Below are positions 18,394 to 28,429 of a DNA stretch of 64,000 nt, in pieces. The position numbers were made by a program, and so were the translations under genes. The notes beneath the pieces are model-generated. The model was not told the origin of the DNA, did no database searches, and worked only from the letters and a program-made list of their open reading frames with translations. This stretch comes from Thiotrichales bacterium 19S3-11 (GTDB lineage Bacteria; Pseudomonadota; Gammaproteobacteria; Francisellales; Francisellaceae): contig JAKJJU010000015.1 of assembly GCA_021713295.1 (NCBI GenBank), positions 1 through 64,000 on the forward strand, read 5' to 3'. Each line of letters opens with the position of its first letter. The stretch's first letter is position 1.

Positions 18394-18827
18394 CGGTTAC
18401 GCCTTTGAGTAAAGTATATCGAATGATTCAATATATTATTATCAATATAATTGGTATGGTAGATATCTCACAAAGAAAGGTGAGTTTATCTATATACCTA
18501 ATACCAAGGCTATGTGAGAATATTATTGCAACCCCCTAGGAAAGAGCGAGGAATTCTTAAAGGATAAGAATACAATCAACAAGGAGGTTGATCGCTCTTA
18601 CCATATTTTTTGCGATTATAATTCACATTTTTAAAATAATTACCACTGTTACAGTAATTAATTTTAGATTTAGTTCAAGTGATGGTTTTTCAGTTTTGTT
18701 TAGGAATAAAACTAGTAACTTTCCCAGTTTTTATCTTCCTGCGGTATAGAATATAATCAAACATTAATTTGTAGTTATAACTAGTGATTAGTTTTGGAGT
18801 AATTAAGCTAACCTAGGGGGTTTGAAA
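18394..18827 (+). ncRNA. Structured leader or small RNA with GGA-loop hairpins and anti-SD
   Basis: A 434-base gap with a TATAAT at 18446-18451. Downstream the sequence is rich in dyads: TCTCACA (18466-18472) can pair with TGTGAGA (18513-18519), and its CTCAC alternatively with GTGAG at 18480-18484. AAGAGCGA (18542-18549) pairs with TCGCTCTT (18592-18599) and encloses two hairpins: ATTCTTA/TAAGAAT with loop AAGGA (18560-18564), and ATCAAC/GTTGAT with loop AAGGAG (18581-18586). GGA in hairpin loops is the CsrA/RsmA binding signature; four GGA motifs lie in 50 bases. A T6 run at 18606-18611 follows. AACCCCCTAGG (18530-18540) is perfectly complementary to CCTAGGGGGTT (18812-18822), the SD region of the next gene. 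It could be a CsrB/RsmZ-like sRNA or a 5' UTR; which one is undecided. Confidence 0.45.
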
Positions 18828-19613
18828 ATGAAGTTGATAAGTTATTTAATCGCTATATTAGTTATATTACCAGCGATAACAATGGCTAATGGTCATGGTA
18901 TGATTATTAACCATTCTAAATATAAATGGGAATTAGTTAAATGTGATGTTGGTTACGGAAACTTTTATATAGATGGAAATGCTAAAGACTGTAAACTAGA
19001 CTCACCAGGTAATACTTGCACTATATTACCTGGTGAGAGCTATTCATGGACGATGACGCATACCGGTGGTCGCTATAAAGCTTGTATTAAATTCTATGAA
19101 TATTTTAATAATCAAAAAATACAAGTTTGTGATGGCTTAGGTTCTTGTGAATATCATTATGATGACTCATCATCAAATGGCCCGCATCTAATTATCAGTG
19201 GTCATACTTTTACAATGCCAAATTACCCAGCACAAGGTGCTTTCCCTTTAAAGTTTCAAATAAAAGCCATTAAGGGGTTAGGTAGTATGCAAATGGCGGC
19301 CTGCGGAATGAAAGTTCAATATTGGCCAAACCTTAAACAATATTTTGCTTTTTGTATGAATTCACAAGAGGATAATGTCATTAATGTCAAATTTAGCAAG
19401 TCATCTTCACGTTGTTATATTATAGAAGATAGAAACTCAGAAATTAAACAAGTTAACTGTGATAATGCAATAGGCTATGCCTATCCAGATAACTATACAG
19501 GTGTTGTTTTTTACTGTCGGCAAACTAATAATCATGAAAGTACTTGCCCTTGGATTTTGAAAAATCACCTTAAAAGTACAATACCAACTATTACGCCAGT
19601 TAATACAGGTTAA
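18828..19613 (+). CDS. Secreted Cys-rich protein (paralogue of the one at 54.1 kb)
   Basis: 261 aa beginning with a clear signal peptide (MKLISYLIAILVILPAITMA). The ATG at 18828 stands seven bases after AGGGGG; an in-frame TTG six bases upstream is inside the SD and rejected. About twelve Cys suggest disulfides in the periplasm or outside the cell. The C-terminal block SRCYIIED..VNCDNAIGYAY then VVFYCRQT....STCPW is shared with the protein at 54097. No known domain recognised. The stop overlaps the stop of convergent poxB by a few bases. The leader holds an anti-SD, suggesting translational control. Confidence 0.7.
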   Translation: MKLISYLIAILVILPAITMANGHGMIINHSKYKWELVKCDVGYGNFYIDGNAKDCKLDSPGNTCTILPGESYSWTMTHTGGRYKACIKFYEYFNNQKIQVCDGLGSCEYHYDDSSSNGPHLIISGHTFTMPNYPAQGAFPLKFQIKAIKGLGSMQMAACGMKVQYWPNLKQYFAFCMNSQEDNVINVKFSKSSSRCYIIEDRNSEIKQVNCDNAIGYAYPDNYTGVVFYCRQTNNHESTCPWILKNHLKSTIPTITPVNTG

Positions 19614-21322
19614 AGCATTTTAAATAAATTTTGGATATTTTTTTCAATGACCATTTCTTTGATTTTTCCAGTTGTGAATTTCCATGCTGATATGAAATCA
19701 ATTTCAGGAGGAATAATTAATTCATCCGGATTAACACAGACTTCTACAACAACAGGTTTAGTTTGCCCAAGAGCCTCTTTTAACGTTGATTCAAGTTCAC
19801 TCGGTTTGGTTACTTTCATTCCAAGGCAACCACAAGCTTCGGCAACTTGTGAAAAATCAGGGTTGACAAGGTCAGTTGCAAATCTTGGGTAGCCTGCAGC
19901 TTCCATTTCTAACTCAACAAAGCCAAATTTATTATTGTTAAATACAATTGCAACAAGATTAAATTCATAACGTGCTGCAGTGACTAAATCAGCTAATAAC
20001 ATACCAAAAGCACCATCACCGCAAAGCGCAATTACTTGACGATTAGGATACTTTGCTTTTGCTCCAATTGCAGCAGGTAGGCCAACGCCTAAAGAACCAT
20101 GATTATATGAACCAATTAACCTTTGAGTGCCTCTCATTTTTAAATATCGGGCAACCCATACGGTAACTTCTCCTACTTCACCAACAAAAATGGCATCATC
20201 TTCTGCTAGTTTGCTTACCTTAAGGAGTACCGTTTGTGGGTGGATAATAGTGCCGCTGTCTGTATCGTATTTTTCAATGGTATTTTTAAGCCACTTTTCT
20301 TTTTGTGCTTGCAGTTTTTTCAAATGACCATCAGATTGTCTCTGTTGTAACATGGGTAATAGGCGCGTTAAGGTTGCCTTGACATCGCCAACAAGTCCAC
20401 AAGCAATACGGGTACGATGGCCAAGCTTTTGTGGGTTTAAGTCAATTTGAATAATATTTCCATGATTCGGTAAGAATGCACCATAAGGAAAGTCAGTGCC
20501 AAGCATAATTAATAAATCACATTCATCAACAACAGCCATACCATGCGGTGTGCCAACATGCCCAATACCACCAATTGAATAGTCATTATCATAAGCGAGT
20601 ACTTCACTTCCTTTAAGGGAATGTGCAGCAGGCGCATTAAGTAGTTTTGCTAGTTGTTCAACTTCGTCAGATGCACCACGAGCACCGCAGCCAACCAACA
20701 ATGAAGGTTTTTTACATTGATTAATTAACTCAATAGCCGCTTTTAAATCGTCATCATCTGGTATGACTGTATGATTTTTGCGGATGAACGTTTGAATAGG
20801 GCGGTTGGTCTTTTCAATTTTTAAAGTAGCCAGATCAGTTGGAATGGCAATATGAGCAACACCTCTTAGTGAGACGGCTGCTTCAATTGCTTGTTGAATA
20901 AGGCGTGGAATTTGTTTTTCACTTTGTATGGTTGCACTGAAAACACAAGGATCATCAAATGCCTTGCCTTGATCAAGCTCTTGAAAGTAATCACTTCTTG
21001 CCTCTTGACCAGGAACTTGTCCTGTAATAACTAGAACAGGTGATCTATCTCTTGTGGCATTATAAATCCCATTAACCAAATGAATAGCACCAGGGCCGAT
21101 TGTGCCAACACAAACGGCCAATTCTTGTGATAGTTCAGCTTGAGCACTTACTGCAAAGGCTGCTGATTCCTCATGTCTTACTGTATACCATGTGATTCTG
21201 CCATCTTTTCTGATTGCATCGGTAAATGCATTCATGGCATCTCCAGTAATACCAAAAATTTGTTTGATACCATATTCAGCCAGTTGATAGACAAATTCTG
21301 CAGCAATTGAATGTTTTGCCAT
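19610..21322 (-). CDS. poxB: Pyruvate dehydrogenase (quinone) / pyruvate oxidase, PoxB-like
   Basis: Thiamine-diphosphate enzyme of 570 aa. N-terminal domain with IFGITGDAMNAF and the catalytic Glu in YTVRHEESAAFAV; central FAD/nucleotide domain; C-terminal ThDP motif CGDGAFGMLLADLVTAARYEFNLVAIVFNNNKFG. The best fit is PoxB, which decarboxylates pyruvate to acetate and CO2 and passes electrons to ubiquinone at the membrane; the last 20 residues (GKIKEMVIEKN.. FKML) could be the amphipathic membrane anchor. Acetolactate synthase and other family members are less likely. SD AGGGAGC precedes the ATG. Single gene, convergent with the Cys-rich protein. Confidence 0.82.
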   Translation of the reverse strand: MAKHSIAAEFVYQLAEYGIKQIFGITGDAMNAFTDAIRKDGRITWYTVRHEESAAFAVSAQAELSQELAVCVGTIGPGAIHLVNGIYNATRDRSPVLVITGQVPGQEARSDYFQELDQGKAFDDPCVFSATIQSEKQIPRLIQQAIEAAVSLRGVAHIAIPTDLATLKIEKTNRPIQTFIRKNHTVIPDDDDLKAAIELINQCKKPSLLVGCGARGASDEVEQLAKLLNAPAAHSLKGSEVLAYDNDYSIGGIGHVGTPHGMAVVDECDLLIMLGTDFPYGAFLPNHGNIIQIDLNPQKLGHRTRIACGLVGDVKATLTRLLPMLQQRQSDGHLKKLQAQKEKWLKNTIEKYDTDSGTIIHPQTVLLKVSKLAEDDAIFVGEVGEVTVWVARYLKMRGTQRLIGSYNHGSLGVGLPAAIGAKAKYPNRQVIALCGDGAFGMLLADLVTAARYEFNLVAIVFNNNKFGFVELEMEAAGYPRFATDLVNPDFSQVAEACGCLGMKVTKPSELESTLKEALGQTKPVVVEVCVNPDELIIPPEIDFISAWKFTTGKIKEMVIEKNIQNLFKML

Positions 21323-21456
21323 AAATTTAGCTCCCTGTGAGTTTTTCCATAAATACAGTTAGCTTTAGTATAAGAATTTCTTAGTAGTTATTAAAGGCTT
21401 GTTATGCTATGAGTGGGAAATTAGGTATGAAAGCTTCGCTTGGTTTATTCTAAAAT

Positions 21457-24400
21457 CTACAACATTAATGCAGCCTCTCCAGCCTGCTTTGCAACACCCG
21501 ATGAATCATTTGATATTGCCATATTTCGTTGAGAAGTTGATTGAGATATATCTTTTTGTCCTTGAATATAAGAAGATGTATACGATTTCTCAGCTTCAAT
21601 ACCTTGTGACATGGTTTGTCCGCCAGCTTGACCAGCACTTTGTGCATAGGATTGTGCAGCACCTTTGAATTCTTGAATTTCAGACTCTCCCGCACGTTCG
21701 CCACGCGTGTTACCAATCCACTGTAAGACTTTATCTGGGATAACATAGATCAGCGAGAAACACTTCATAAATGCCATCGATAAAAATGTTGCATACATAA
21801 ATATTATCATACATGAAAATGTGCCTCTTGCGTATGTGGCAGCACTAGTGCCGTCTGATGCAGGCATTAAATTTAACAATGAATCGGCAATGGCATGGAA
21901 ACCGTAGGCTGAATATTGAATGATCACATAGGTTAAACCAATACCAAAAATCATACCTAAAATCATAAATACAGGGCGTAAAACTAAGTTCATACAAATC
22001 TGAATACCAGGCTCTGCTTTACCGAAGACTTCATGACCTTCTGGGTAGACCAAGCCCAGTGAAACAAATGGAGCTGCGGCCATTGCTTCAATAACTAGTA
22101 ATAACCATGCAGTCTTTCCTGCCCAGAATAAGATATACGGTGTTAATGGTATAACCAATGAGAAGGAAATCCCAATACTAAAGATACTACTTAATACAAA
22201 GATAATTAGTGGCAACCACATCAAGCTTAATGAGAATGTTGCTAATTGCATAGTCACATCATACATGGCCTTAACATATTCAAGATTACTTGCTGCTGAG
22301 AGTGAGTTTCCAGCTAAGCCAAGTGTGACACCATTAATAATAGAATAGGTTGTTGCATTACTTTTTGCGTGATTAAATTGTTGGTCAGCTGAATTTTGAA
22401 TTTGCTGTAACTGATCTTTTGCATGAGAGAAAATTCCCACCATACTGTTTATAGTCCCTTCAATTAGTGACATGCCAACTGCTTGAACATTTTGAATCAT
22501 GCTAAAATTCTGCGCGGCAAAATCTGTACCACCACTGGGGAGTTGATAGTTACTATCACCACTGCAGTCACCATTAACACAACCAATATTATAGATTTCT
22601 TGAAGTAGTCCGCCAGCCTCAGACGAGTTGGAATTTGTACCGATTTCATCAAAAATTTCACTTAGTAATTGTTGTGCAGGGTCTGTTATAGTTGCTGTAT
22701 TAACTGGATTTTGACTGCCGCCAAATTCGATTCCATTAGTTGAGAAAAAATTAAATAAATTAATAACCGGTTGTACTACCATGTTAAATAACAGGTTAGC
22801 TTCATCCTTTTTCTGCCCCGAAGAATAACTAGAGTTTGGATTTTCGTAGGGGGAATAAATCGAGTTTGTCAAAGAGTACATAATGTAGATATATTGTGCA
22901 TACTGAAACTGCATGCCATCAGCCAGTAAACTATTGACTTGCCCTGCAAAAAGTGATTTATCAGTTGCTGATAATCCAGAATCATTAATGATTTGATTAA
23001 ATAGAGTTCTAACATTAGACATTGAAGTTGTAAATGTGCCTGATTTACTTAATTGATCTTTAAATGGAGTTAAATCAGCTTGTGCTTGAAACTGTTTGCT
23101 ACTGGTAGTTAAAGGGTTAAATGAGACATTGGCACCATCATCTATTAAATCAGAGATACTATTTTTATTTTCAGTATAACTGATATTAATATGATCATAG
23201 TCAACAGGAATCGATGTTTGATTGGATACTTGGTTAGCAGCATTGGCAAATATGGCAAAGTTAGCATAGAGATTTTGCAAGTTTTGCGATAGTGCATTGT
23301 CAAAACTAAGATAGAGCGTATCAGCATTCCACCAGCCAAATTCTTTAGCTTGATAACATAAATTATTTGTATCTGATGAGCTGCAGCCTTGAGTAACAGC
23401 TGCAGAGTTTTTTTCTAACCAATTAATAATTTGGGTAGAAGTTGCATCCATAGCGGTTGGTGAATAGTTATTTTCACTTAATGGATTATGATTAGGGTTT
23501 AATTGAGTTGAATTATTCGGTAGGTTGACGGTTAAATAACCATAGTTACTTAAACCATATTGGTTGGCAATCTTTTTGATATTATCCTTTGATGGTTGAT
23601 TGACCATCTGATTAACTTTCATGGTACCAACCCAGTTAGCAGTATTTAACTGGAATTGGACATATTTATCTTTATGAACTTGTGACCAAGTTGATAAGCC
23701 TTGCCCTAGGGCAGAAGCGTAGTCTTTAAATGGCGAAACACTATTATCTAAATTGCCATCTGAATTAAGTTCAACAGCAGCAGCTAATGGTTGTGAATAT
23801 GACTGAACAAAACTATTGGTTACTGCAGTTGAAAAATTAATGTTGCATGAAATTGGGTAAACATCGACTTGTTTTGATACGTAATCTGTTCCAGCAACAT
23901 TGCCACTGCCGTTATATGCAGATTTTTGACCATTACCATTAATAATATATGGATATGGCACTTGAATTTGAAGTGATTTTGCAGTAGTTGATTGTGTGCA
24001 AGGTTGATTACCAGAAGAGCCTTGTTGTTTAACAAATACTGAGCTATCTAATAAATCTTTTGTTAAATTGCTCATCATATACGTTGCAAAATAAGTATTA
24101 ATATTATTTGATACTTGTGAGCTTACTACCGCAGGTACGTTATTTGAAACCACATCACCAACGACTTCTTTCCAGACATAGTCAGCAAAAGAGATACCAG
24201 CAGTAACCATGGCGAAAATTAAATATTGGGCAACACAATAACCTGTTGTTAATGGTACAGCACAGATAGTACCGAATACAATTCGTAATGAAATCCAATG
24301 GCCACTCCAGTTTTTACCTAAGAACTGACCATCTTTTGCTGTGTTGATTGTTCCAATAATTAAAATAAATGTATAAAGCACAAACGTGATAGCTAGGAGG

Positions 24401-24549
24401 CCTGTATTGAAATATTTAAAGGTAACGCTAAATAGTGTTTTATCAACACTAGTTAATAAAGTGCTTACATCACCACCAAATACGGTTTGTAAAATATTAA
24501 CTGATGCATCGTGTTTTGCAACATCTGTTCCCCAAATTGTCGAATTCAT
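21457..24549 (-). CDS. dotA: DotA/TraY-family Dot/Icm type IVB secretion protein
   Basis: 1030-aa polytopic inner-membrane protein of the Dot/Icm (IVB) system. The order is that of Legionella and Coxiella DotA: a short N-terminus (WGTDVAKHDASVNILQTVFG..), a few helices between about 50 and 125 (NTGLLAITFVLYTFILIIGTI; FGTICAVPLTTGYCVAQYLIFAMV), a long Ser/Asn/Gln-rich periplasmic domain with several Cys (about 130-690), then a cluster of helices (about 730-940) and a Gln/Ser-rich cytoplasmic tail. The C-terminal cluster resembles TraY. ATG at 24549 with AAAGGGG about 8 bases upstream. A 23-codon ORF with its own strong SD precedes it in the same frame. No other Dot/Icm gene is recognised in the window. 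Confidence 0.88.
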   Translation of the reverse strand: MNSTIWGTDVAKHDASVNILQTVFGGDVSTLLTSVDKTLFSVTFKYFNTGLLAITFVLYTFILIIGTINTAKDGQFLGKNWSGHWISLRIVFGTICAVPLTTGYCVAQYLIFAMVTAGISFADYVWKEVVGDVVSNNVPAVVSSQVSNNINTYFATYMMSNLTKDLLDSSVFVKQQGSSGNQPCTQSTTAKSLQIQVPYPYIINGNGQKSAYNGSGNVAGTDYVSKQVDVYPISCNINFSTAVTNSFVQSYSQPLAAAVELNSDGNLDNSVSPFKDYASALGQGLSTWSQVHKDKYVQFQLNTANWVGTMKVNQMVNQPSKDNIKKIANQYGLSNYGYLTVNLPNNSTQLNPNHNPLSENNYSPTAMDATSTQIINWLEKNSAAVTQGCSSSDTNNLCYQAKEFGWWNADTLYLSFDNALSQNLQNLYANFAIFANAANQVSNQTSIPVDYDHINISYTENKNSISDLIDDGANVSFNPLTTSSKQFQAQADLTPFKDQLSKSGTFTTSMSNVRTLFNQIINDSGLSATDKSLFAGQVNSLLADGMQFQYAQYIYIMYSLTNSIYSPYENPNSSYSSGQKKDEANLLFNMVVQPVINLFNFFSTNGIEFGGSQNPVNTATITDPAQQLLSEIFDEIGTNSNSSEAGGLLQEIYNIGCVNGDCSGDSNYQLPSGGTDFAAQNFSMIQNVQAVGMSLIEGTINSMVGIFSHAKDQLQQIQNSADQQFNHAKSNATTYSIINGVTLGLAGNSLSAASNLEYVKAMYDVTMQLATFSLSLMWLPLIIFVLSSIFSIGISFSLVIPLTPYILFWAGKTAWLLLVIEAMAAAPFVSLGLVYPEGHEVFGKAEPGIQICMNLVLRPVFMILGMIFGIGLTYVIIQYSAYGFHAIADSLLNLMPASDGTSAATYARGTFSCMIIFMYATFLSMAFMKCFSLIYVIPDKVLQWIGNTRGERAGESEIQEFKGAAQSYAQSAGQAGGQTMSQGIEAEKSYTSSYIQGQKDISQSTSQRNMAISNDSSGVAKQAGEAALML

Positions 24550-24552
24550 AGT

Positions 24553-24624
24553 CTAACCCCTTTGTCTAAAATCTAATGGGTTAAACCACGGATCAATCCT
24601 AAAACTAGCTATTTTACAAGCCAT
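24553..24624 (-). CDS. Short leader ORF (23 codons) in frame with dotA
   Basis: ATG at 24624 behind GGGGAGGGGCGTCAAT, an exceptionally strong SD. The peptide starts MACKIASFRIDPWFNP and is closed by TAG at 24553-24555, three bases before the dotA ATG and in the same frame. Its end overlaps the dotA SD. The peptide was not recognised. It could be a translational coupler or a remnant of an upstream icm gene such as icmV, which lies near dotA in Legionella. The evidence is SD quality and position only. Confidence 0.4.
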   Translation of the reverse strand: MACKIASFRIDPWFNPLDFRQRG

Positions 24625-24696
24625 ATTGACGCCCCTCCCCAAAGTGTTCAAACTAATTATTATATTTTTTTATAATAATTTTAAATAAACTAACAA
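24578..24696 (-). promoter_or_regulatory. dotA leader and candidate promoter
   Basis: On the minus strand TTGTTA (24691-24696), a 16-base spacer and TATAAA (24669-24674) form a plausible promoter about 45 bases before the leader ORF. In the leader TTTAACCC (24578-24585) is complementary, with one G-T pair, to GGGTTAGA (24552-24559), which includes the dotA SD, so the SD could be paired until the leader ORF is translated through it. Assignment is from sequence inspection. Confidence 0.4.
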
Positions 24697-24927
24697 TTCG
24701 GCATGTATGTCATGTGAACCGTTAAGTTAATAGTGCTGTGCAGGTGGAGTTTTTCGAACTTAGTACTTTCTAGAAGTGGCCACCTAAATACGAAAAATTA
24801 AATATTTTTATACTTACCTAACTCAAACTGCGCCCTATTTAAGAAGGTATCATAAACTTTTTTTAGAAAAAATTATAATTCTTTGAATGGATTGAAAGAA
24901 ATCATTCTAAATAATCAAAGCTTCTAT
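24697..24927. other. Non-coding remainder of the dotA-tusE gap
   Basis: Together with the dotA leader this makes a 378-base gap. It holds an AGGTGG/CCACCT inverted repeat at about 24742-24785 around AACTTAGTACTTTCTAGAAGT, which may be a regulator site. No gene and no convincing terminator for tusE were seen. Confidence 0.35.
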
Positions 24928-25248
24928 TTAAATACACTTTGCTGGTTTAGGAAGTCCTGCAATTTTTGCAGCTTGCAAAGCTGGGCTTTCAGGGAATAAG
25001 CTTTGCAGATATAAGCTATTTCCTTTTTGATCGCCAAATTTAAGTTTTAGCGCCTTTATAAGTGCTCTAATGGCAGGAGATGTCTGATGTTTTTGATAAA
25101 ATGATCTTAAGAAATAAATAACTTCCCAATGTGCTTGAGATAGTTGAATATTTTCATTTTCAGCTGTTATTTGTGCAAATTTTTCATCCCAACATGATAA
25201 ATCTAATAGGAATCCGTCATTATCAGTTGGGTAATTTGTTAGTATCAT
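24928..25248 (-). CDS. tusE: Sulfurtransferase TusE (DsrC/gamma family)
   Basis: Final sulfur carrier of the Tus relay that hands persulfide from TusD to MnmA for 2-thiolation of tRNA wobble uridine. 106 aa. The C-terminal block [19 protein letters not shown] ends with the strictly conserved penultimate Cys that carries the persulfide; [25 protein letters not shown] is the typical helical core. The start overlaps the ubiD stop by four bases, so it is translationally coupled as the last gene of rho-ubiD-tusE. TusBCD are not in the window. Confidence 0.92.
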   Translation of the reverse strand: MILTNYPTDNDGFLLDLSCWDEKFAQITAENENIQLSQAHWEVIYFLRSFYQKHQTSPAIRALIKALKLKFGDQKGNSLYLQSLFPESPALQAAKIAGLPKPAKCI

Positions 25249-26714
25249 AGCCCTAAATCATTCCAAATTTGATCAATTTTATCTTGAACGCTTTTTGTCA
25301 TGGTTATAACTTCTCCCCATTGGCGGTTAGTTTCGCCAGCTAACTTATTAGTCGCATCAAACCCTACTTTAGAACCAAGTCCAGAGATAGGGGATGCAAA
25401 ATCAAGATAGTCAATTGGAGTATGATCGATCATGGTTGTATCACGAATTGGATCCATTCGGGTGGTCATAGCCCAGATAACATCATTCCAAGAGCGAACA
25501 TTGATATCATCATCAACAACAATAACAAACTTGGTATACATAAATTGTCTTAGAAAAGACCAAAGTCCCATCATGATGCGTTTCGCATGTCCTGGATACT
25601 GTTTTTTAATGCTGATTACTGCCAAACGGTAAGAGCAACCTTCTGGAGGTAGATAAAAATCAACGATTTCAGGAAATTGTTTTTGTAATATTGGTACAAA
25701 TACTTCATTTAATGCAACACCTAGAATTGCTGGTTCATCAGGCGGTCTGCCAGTATAAGTACTATGATAAATTGGATCAGTTCTCATCGTGATCGTTTCA
25801 ACGGTAAAAACTGGGAAATTATCAACTTCATTATAGTAGCCTGTATGATCGCCATAAGGGCCTTCTGGTGCTACGTCATCTGGGTAAATGAAGCCTTCAA
25901 GTATGATTTCAGCATTTGCAGAGACTTCTAATTGATGACTCATGCACTTTACTAACTCTGTTTTATTTCCTCTTAATAATCCAGCAAAGGCATATTCTGA
26001 CAATGTATCTGGAATAGGGGTAACTGCTGCTAGAATTGTAGCTGGGTCAGTTCCTAAAGTGACGGCAACTGGAAACGGTTTATTCGGGTATTTTTGAGTA
26101 AATTCTTTAAAATCAAGTGCGCCGCCTCGATGGGATAACCAGCGCATAATTAATTTATTTTTATCAAGTACCTGTTGGCGATAAATGCCTAAATTTTGGC
26201 GCTCTTTGGTAGGGCCTTTGGTCGTGACCAAGCCCCAAGTGATCAATGGTGCTGCATCTAAAGGCCAGCATAATTGAATAGGTAAATCCCATAGATTAAT
26301 TTCACTGCCTTTTAGAATGATTTCTTGAGCTGGCGCTTTTTTTATCAATTTAGGGGAAAGGTTTAATACTTGTTTAAACACAGGCCATTTTTCAATAGCA
26401 TCTTTAAAGCCCTTAGGTGGCTCAGGCTCTTTTAAATAGGCCAGTAACTTGCCAATATCTCGCAAGGAATCAACTGATTCTGCGCCCATGGCCATAGCAA
26501 CACGCTCGGGTGTGCCAAATAAATTTGTTAATACCGGAATATTTGATTGATGTTGGGTATTTTCAAACAAAAGCGCCGGCCCATTATTTTTTAGCACTCG
26601 ATCAGAAATTTCTGTCATTTCTAATACAGGGCTAACAGGATAGGTGATTTTTTTTAATTGATTTTTATTTTCTAAGTGGTTAAGAAACTCTCTTAAATCG
26701 TGATAGTGTGTCAT
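25245..26714 (-). CDS. ubiD: 4-hydroxy-3-polyprenylbenzoate decarboxylase
   Basis: Prenyl-FMN-dependent decarboxylase of ubiquinone synthesis. 489 aa as in E. coli. Motifs: [17 protein letters not shown] at the start, [14 protein letters not shown], the core [40 protein letters not shown] with the active-site Glu, and [28 protein letters not shown]. Cytoplasmic. It starts five bases after the rho stop and overlaps tusE by four bases. UbiX, which makes the prenylated flavin, is not in the window. Quinone supply suits the PoxB enzyme encoded nearby. Confidence 0.95.
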   Translation of the reverse strand: MTHYHDLREFLNHLENKNQLKKITYPVSPVLEMTEISDRVLKNNGPALLFENTQHQSNIPVLTNLFGTPERVAMAMGAESVDSLRDIGKLLAYLKEPEPPKGFKDAIEKWPVFKQVLNLSPKLIKKAPAQEIILKGSEINLWDLPIQLCWPLDAAPLITWGLVTTKGPTKERQNLGIYRQQVLDKNKLIMRWLSHRGGALDFKEFTQKYPNKPFPVAVTLGTDPATILAAVTPIPDTLSEYAFAGLLRGNKTELVKCMSHQLEVSANAEIILEGFIYPDDVAPEGPYGDHTGYYNEVDNFPVFTVETITMRTDPIYHSTYTGRPPDEPAILGVALNEVFVPILQKQFPEIVDFYLPPEGCSYRLAVISIKKQYPGHAKRIMMGLWSFLRQFMYTKFVIVVDDDINVRSWNDVIWAMTTRMDPIRDTTMIDHTPIDYLDFASPISGLGSKVGFDATNKLAGETNRQWGEVITMTKSVQDKIDQIWNDLGL

Positions 26715-26719
26715 GGCTA

Positions 26720-27982
26720 TTAGCCACCGCGTTTCATAGCAGTAAAGAAGTCCTGATTGGTTTTGGTATTTCGCATGCGCTCGGTTAGGAATTCAATTGC
26801 TTGTATTTCATCCATGTTATGTAAAATTTTACGAAGAATCCACATATGTTGTAATTCTTCTTTTGGTGTTAATAACTCTTCACGACGAGTACCAGATTTA
26901 GCAAAATTAATTGCAGGATAGACCCGTTTTTCAGCAATACGGCGATCAAGATGTAATTCCATATTGCCGGTACCTTTAAACTCTTCAAAGATTACTTCAT
27001 CCATTTTCGAACCTGTGTCAATGAGTGCAGTTGCTATGATAGTTAAGCTACCACCTTCGGCTGTATTACGCGCAGCACCAAAGAAGCGTTTTGGACGTTG
27101 TAATGCATTTGCTTCAACACCACCAGATAAAACCTTGCCAGAAGAAGGTGATACGGTGTTATACGCACGAGCAAGGCGAGTAATAGAGTCAAGTAAAATG
27201 ACAACATCTTGTTTATGTTCAACCATACGTTTCGCTTTTTCTATGACAATTTCTGCTAATTGAACATGACGTGCAGCAGGCTCATCAAATGTACTTGCAA
27301 CAACTTCCCCTTGAACAGAACGTTGCATTTCAGTTACCTCTTCAGGGCGTTCATCAATTAAAAGTACGATTAGGTAGCTTTCAGGGTAGCGTCGAGCGAT
27401 AGATGAGGCAATATTTTGCATCATCATTGTCTTACCGGCTTTAGGTGGTGAGACAATTAAGCCACGTTGTCCTTTACCAAATGGTGAGGATAAGTCGATC
27501 ACTCTTGCAGTAATATCTTCAGTTGTGCCGTTACCCATTTCCATACGCAGACGCTCTTCAGGAAACAGTGGCGTTAAGTTTTCAAATAAAATTTTAGTTC
27601 TAGCAACTTCAGGTGAGTCGAAGTTAACAGAATCAATGTGTTTGATTGCAAAATAGCGTTCATTGTCTTTAGGTGGACGAATTTTACCAACAATACTATC
27701 ACCAGTTCTTAGATTTAATTTGCGAATAAAAGTAGGTGAGACATAAATATCATCAGGACTAGCAAAATAAGAGCTATCTGCAGAGCGTAAAAAACCATAC
27801 CCATCTTGGAGTACTTCTAAGACACCTTCACCATAAATATCTTCACCACTATCTGCGTGACCTTTTAATATGGTAAAAATTAACTCTTGTTTACGTACGC
27901 GTCCGGTTGTTTCAAGTCCTAGTGATTGGGAAAGTTCCATCAATTCCGGAATAGACTTTTGTTTTAACTCAGTTAGATTCAT
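26720..27982 (-). CDS. rho: Transcription termination factor Rho
   Basis: Hexameric RNA-dependent ATPase/translocase that ends transcription. 420 aa, standard. N-terminal [22 protein letters not shown], an RNA-binding OSB domain with DGYGFLRS, Walker [17 protein letters not shown], Walker [18 protein letters not shown] and the Q/R-loop region [21 protein letters not shown]. Clustered with trxA upstream (126-base gap) and ubiD-tusE downstream, a common gammaproteobacterial neighbourhood (trxA-rho). Confidence 0.98.
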   Translation of the reverse strand: MNLTELKQKSIPELMELSQSLGLETTGRVRKQELIFTILKGHADSGEDIYGEGVLEVLQDGYGFLRSADSSYFASPDDIYVSPTFIRKLNLRTGDSIVGKIRPPKDNERYFAIKHIDSVNFDSPEVARTKILFENLTPLFPEERLRMEMGNGTTEDITARVIDLSSPFGKGQRGLIVSPPKAGKTMMMQNIASSIARRYPESYLIVLLIDERPEEVTEMQRSVQGEVVASTFDEPAARHVQLAEIVIEKAKRMVEHKQDVVILLDSITRLARAYNTVSPSSGKVLSGGVEANALQRPKRFFGAARNTAEGGSLTIIATALIDTGSKMDEVIFEEFKGTGNMELHLDRRIAEKRVYPAINFAKSGTRREELLTPKEELQHMWILRKILHNMDEIQAIEFLTERMRNTKTNQDFFTAMKRGG

Positions 27983-28108
27983 TAGTGATGATCTCTTTGT
28001 TTATAGGTTGGGTTAAACATATTCTGCATTTGAAAAATATTCTAGATGTATTTTTTGAACTGACGATTTTTTAGTATCATAGCAGATAATAAGAAGAAAA
28101 AAAATTGA

Positions 28109-28429
28109 TTATAGGTTACTTTCGATAAAAGCAATTAGTTGTTGTTTGCTCATCGCGCCAACTTTCGTTGCCTCAACGCCGCCATCTTTGAAAATCATTA
28201 AAGTTGGAATGCCACGAACACCATATTTTGTCGGTGATTCCGGGTTATCATCAACATTAATTTTAACGAACTTAATTTTATCGCTATGAGAGCCTGCAAT
28301 TTCTTCAAATAATGGTCCAATCATTTTACAAGGCCCGCACCATGGTGCCCAATAATCAACAATAACAGGTAAGTCTGATTGAATTACTTCACTTTCAAAG
28401 TTTTGATCAGTTACATTAATAACACTCAT
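28109..28429 (-). CDS. trxA: Thioredoxin 1
   Basis: 106-aa thioredoxin with the redox centre W30-C31-G-P-C34-K and the cis-Pro loop GVRGIPTLMIF. It reduces protein disulfides in the cytoplasm using NADPH via thioredoxin reductase. ATG at 28429 with AGGAGAACATCA upstream, a strong SD. Divergent from ppx with a 146-base shared promoter region; rho follows downstream. Confidence 0.97.
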   Translation of the reverse strand: MSVINVTDQNFESEVIQSDLPVIVDYWAPWCGPCKMIGPLFEEIAGSHSDKIKFVKINVDDNPESPTKYGVRGIPTLMIFKDGGVEATKVGAMSKQQLIAFIESNL

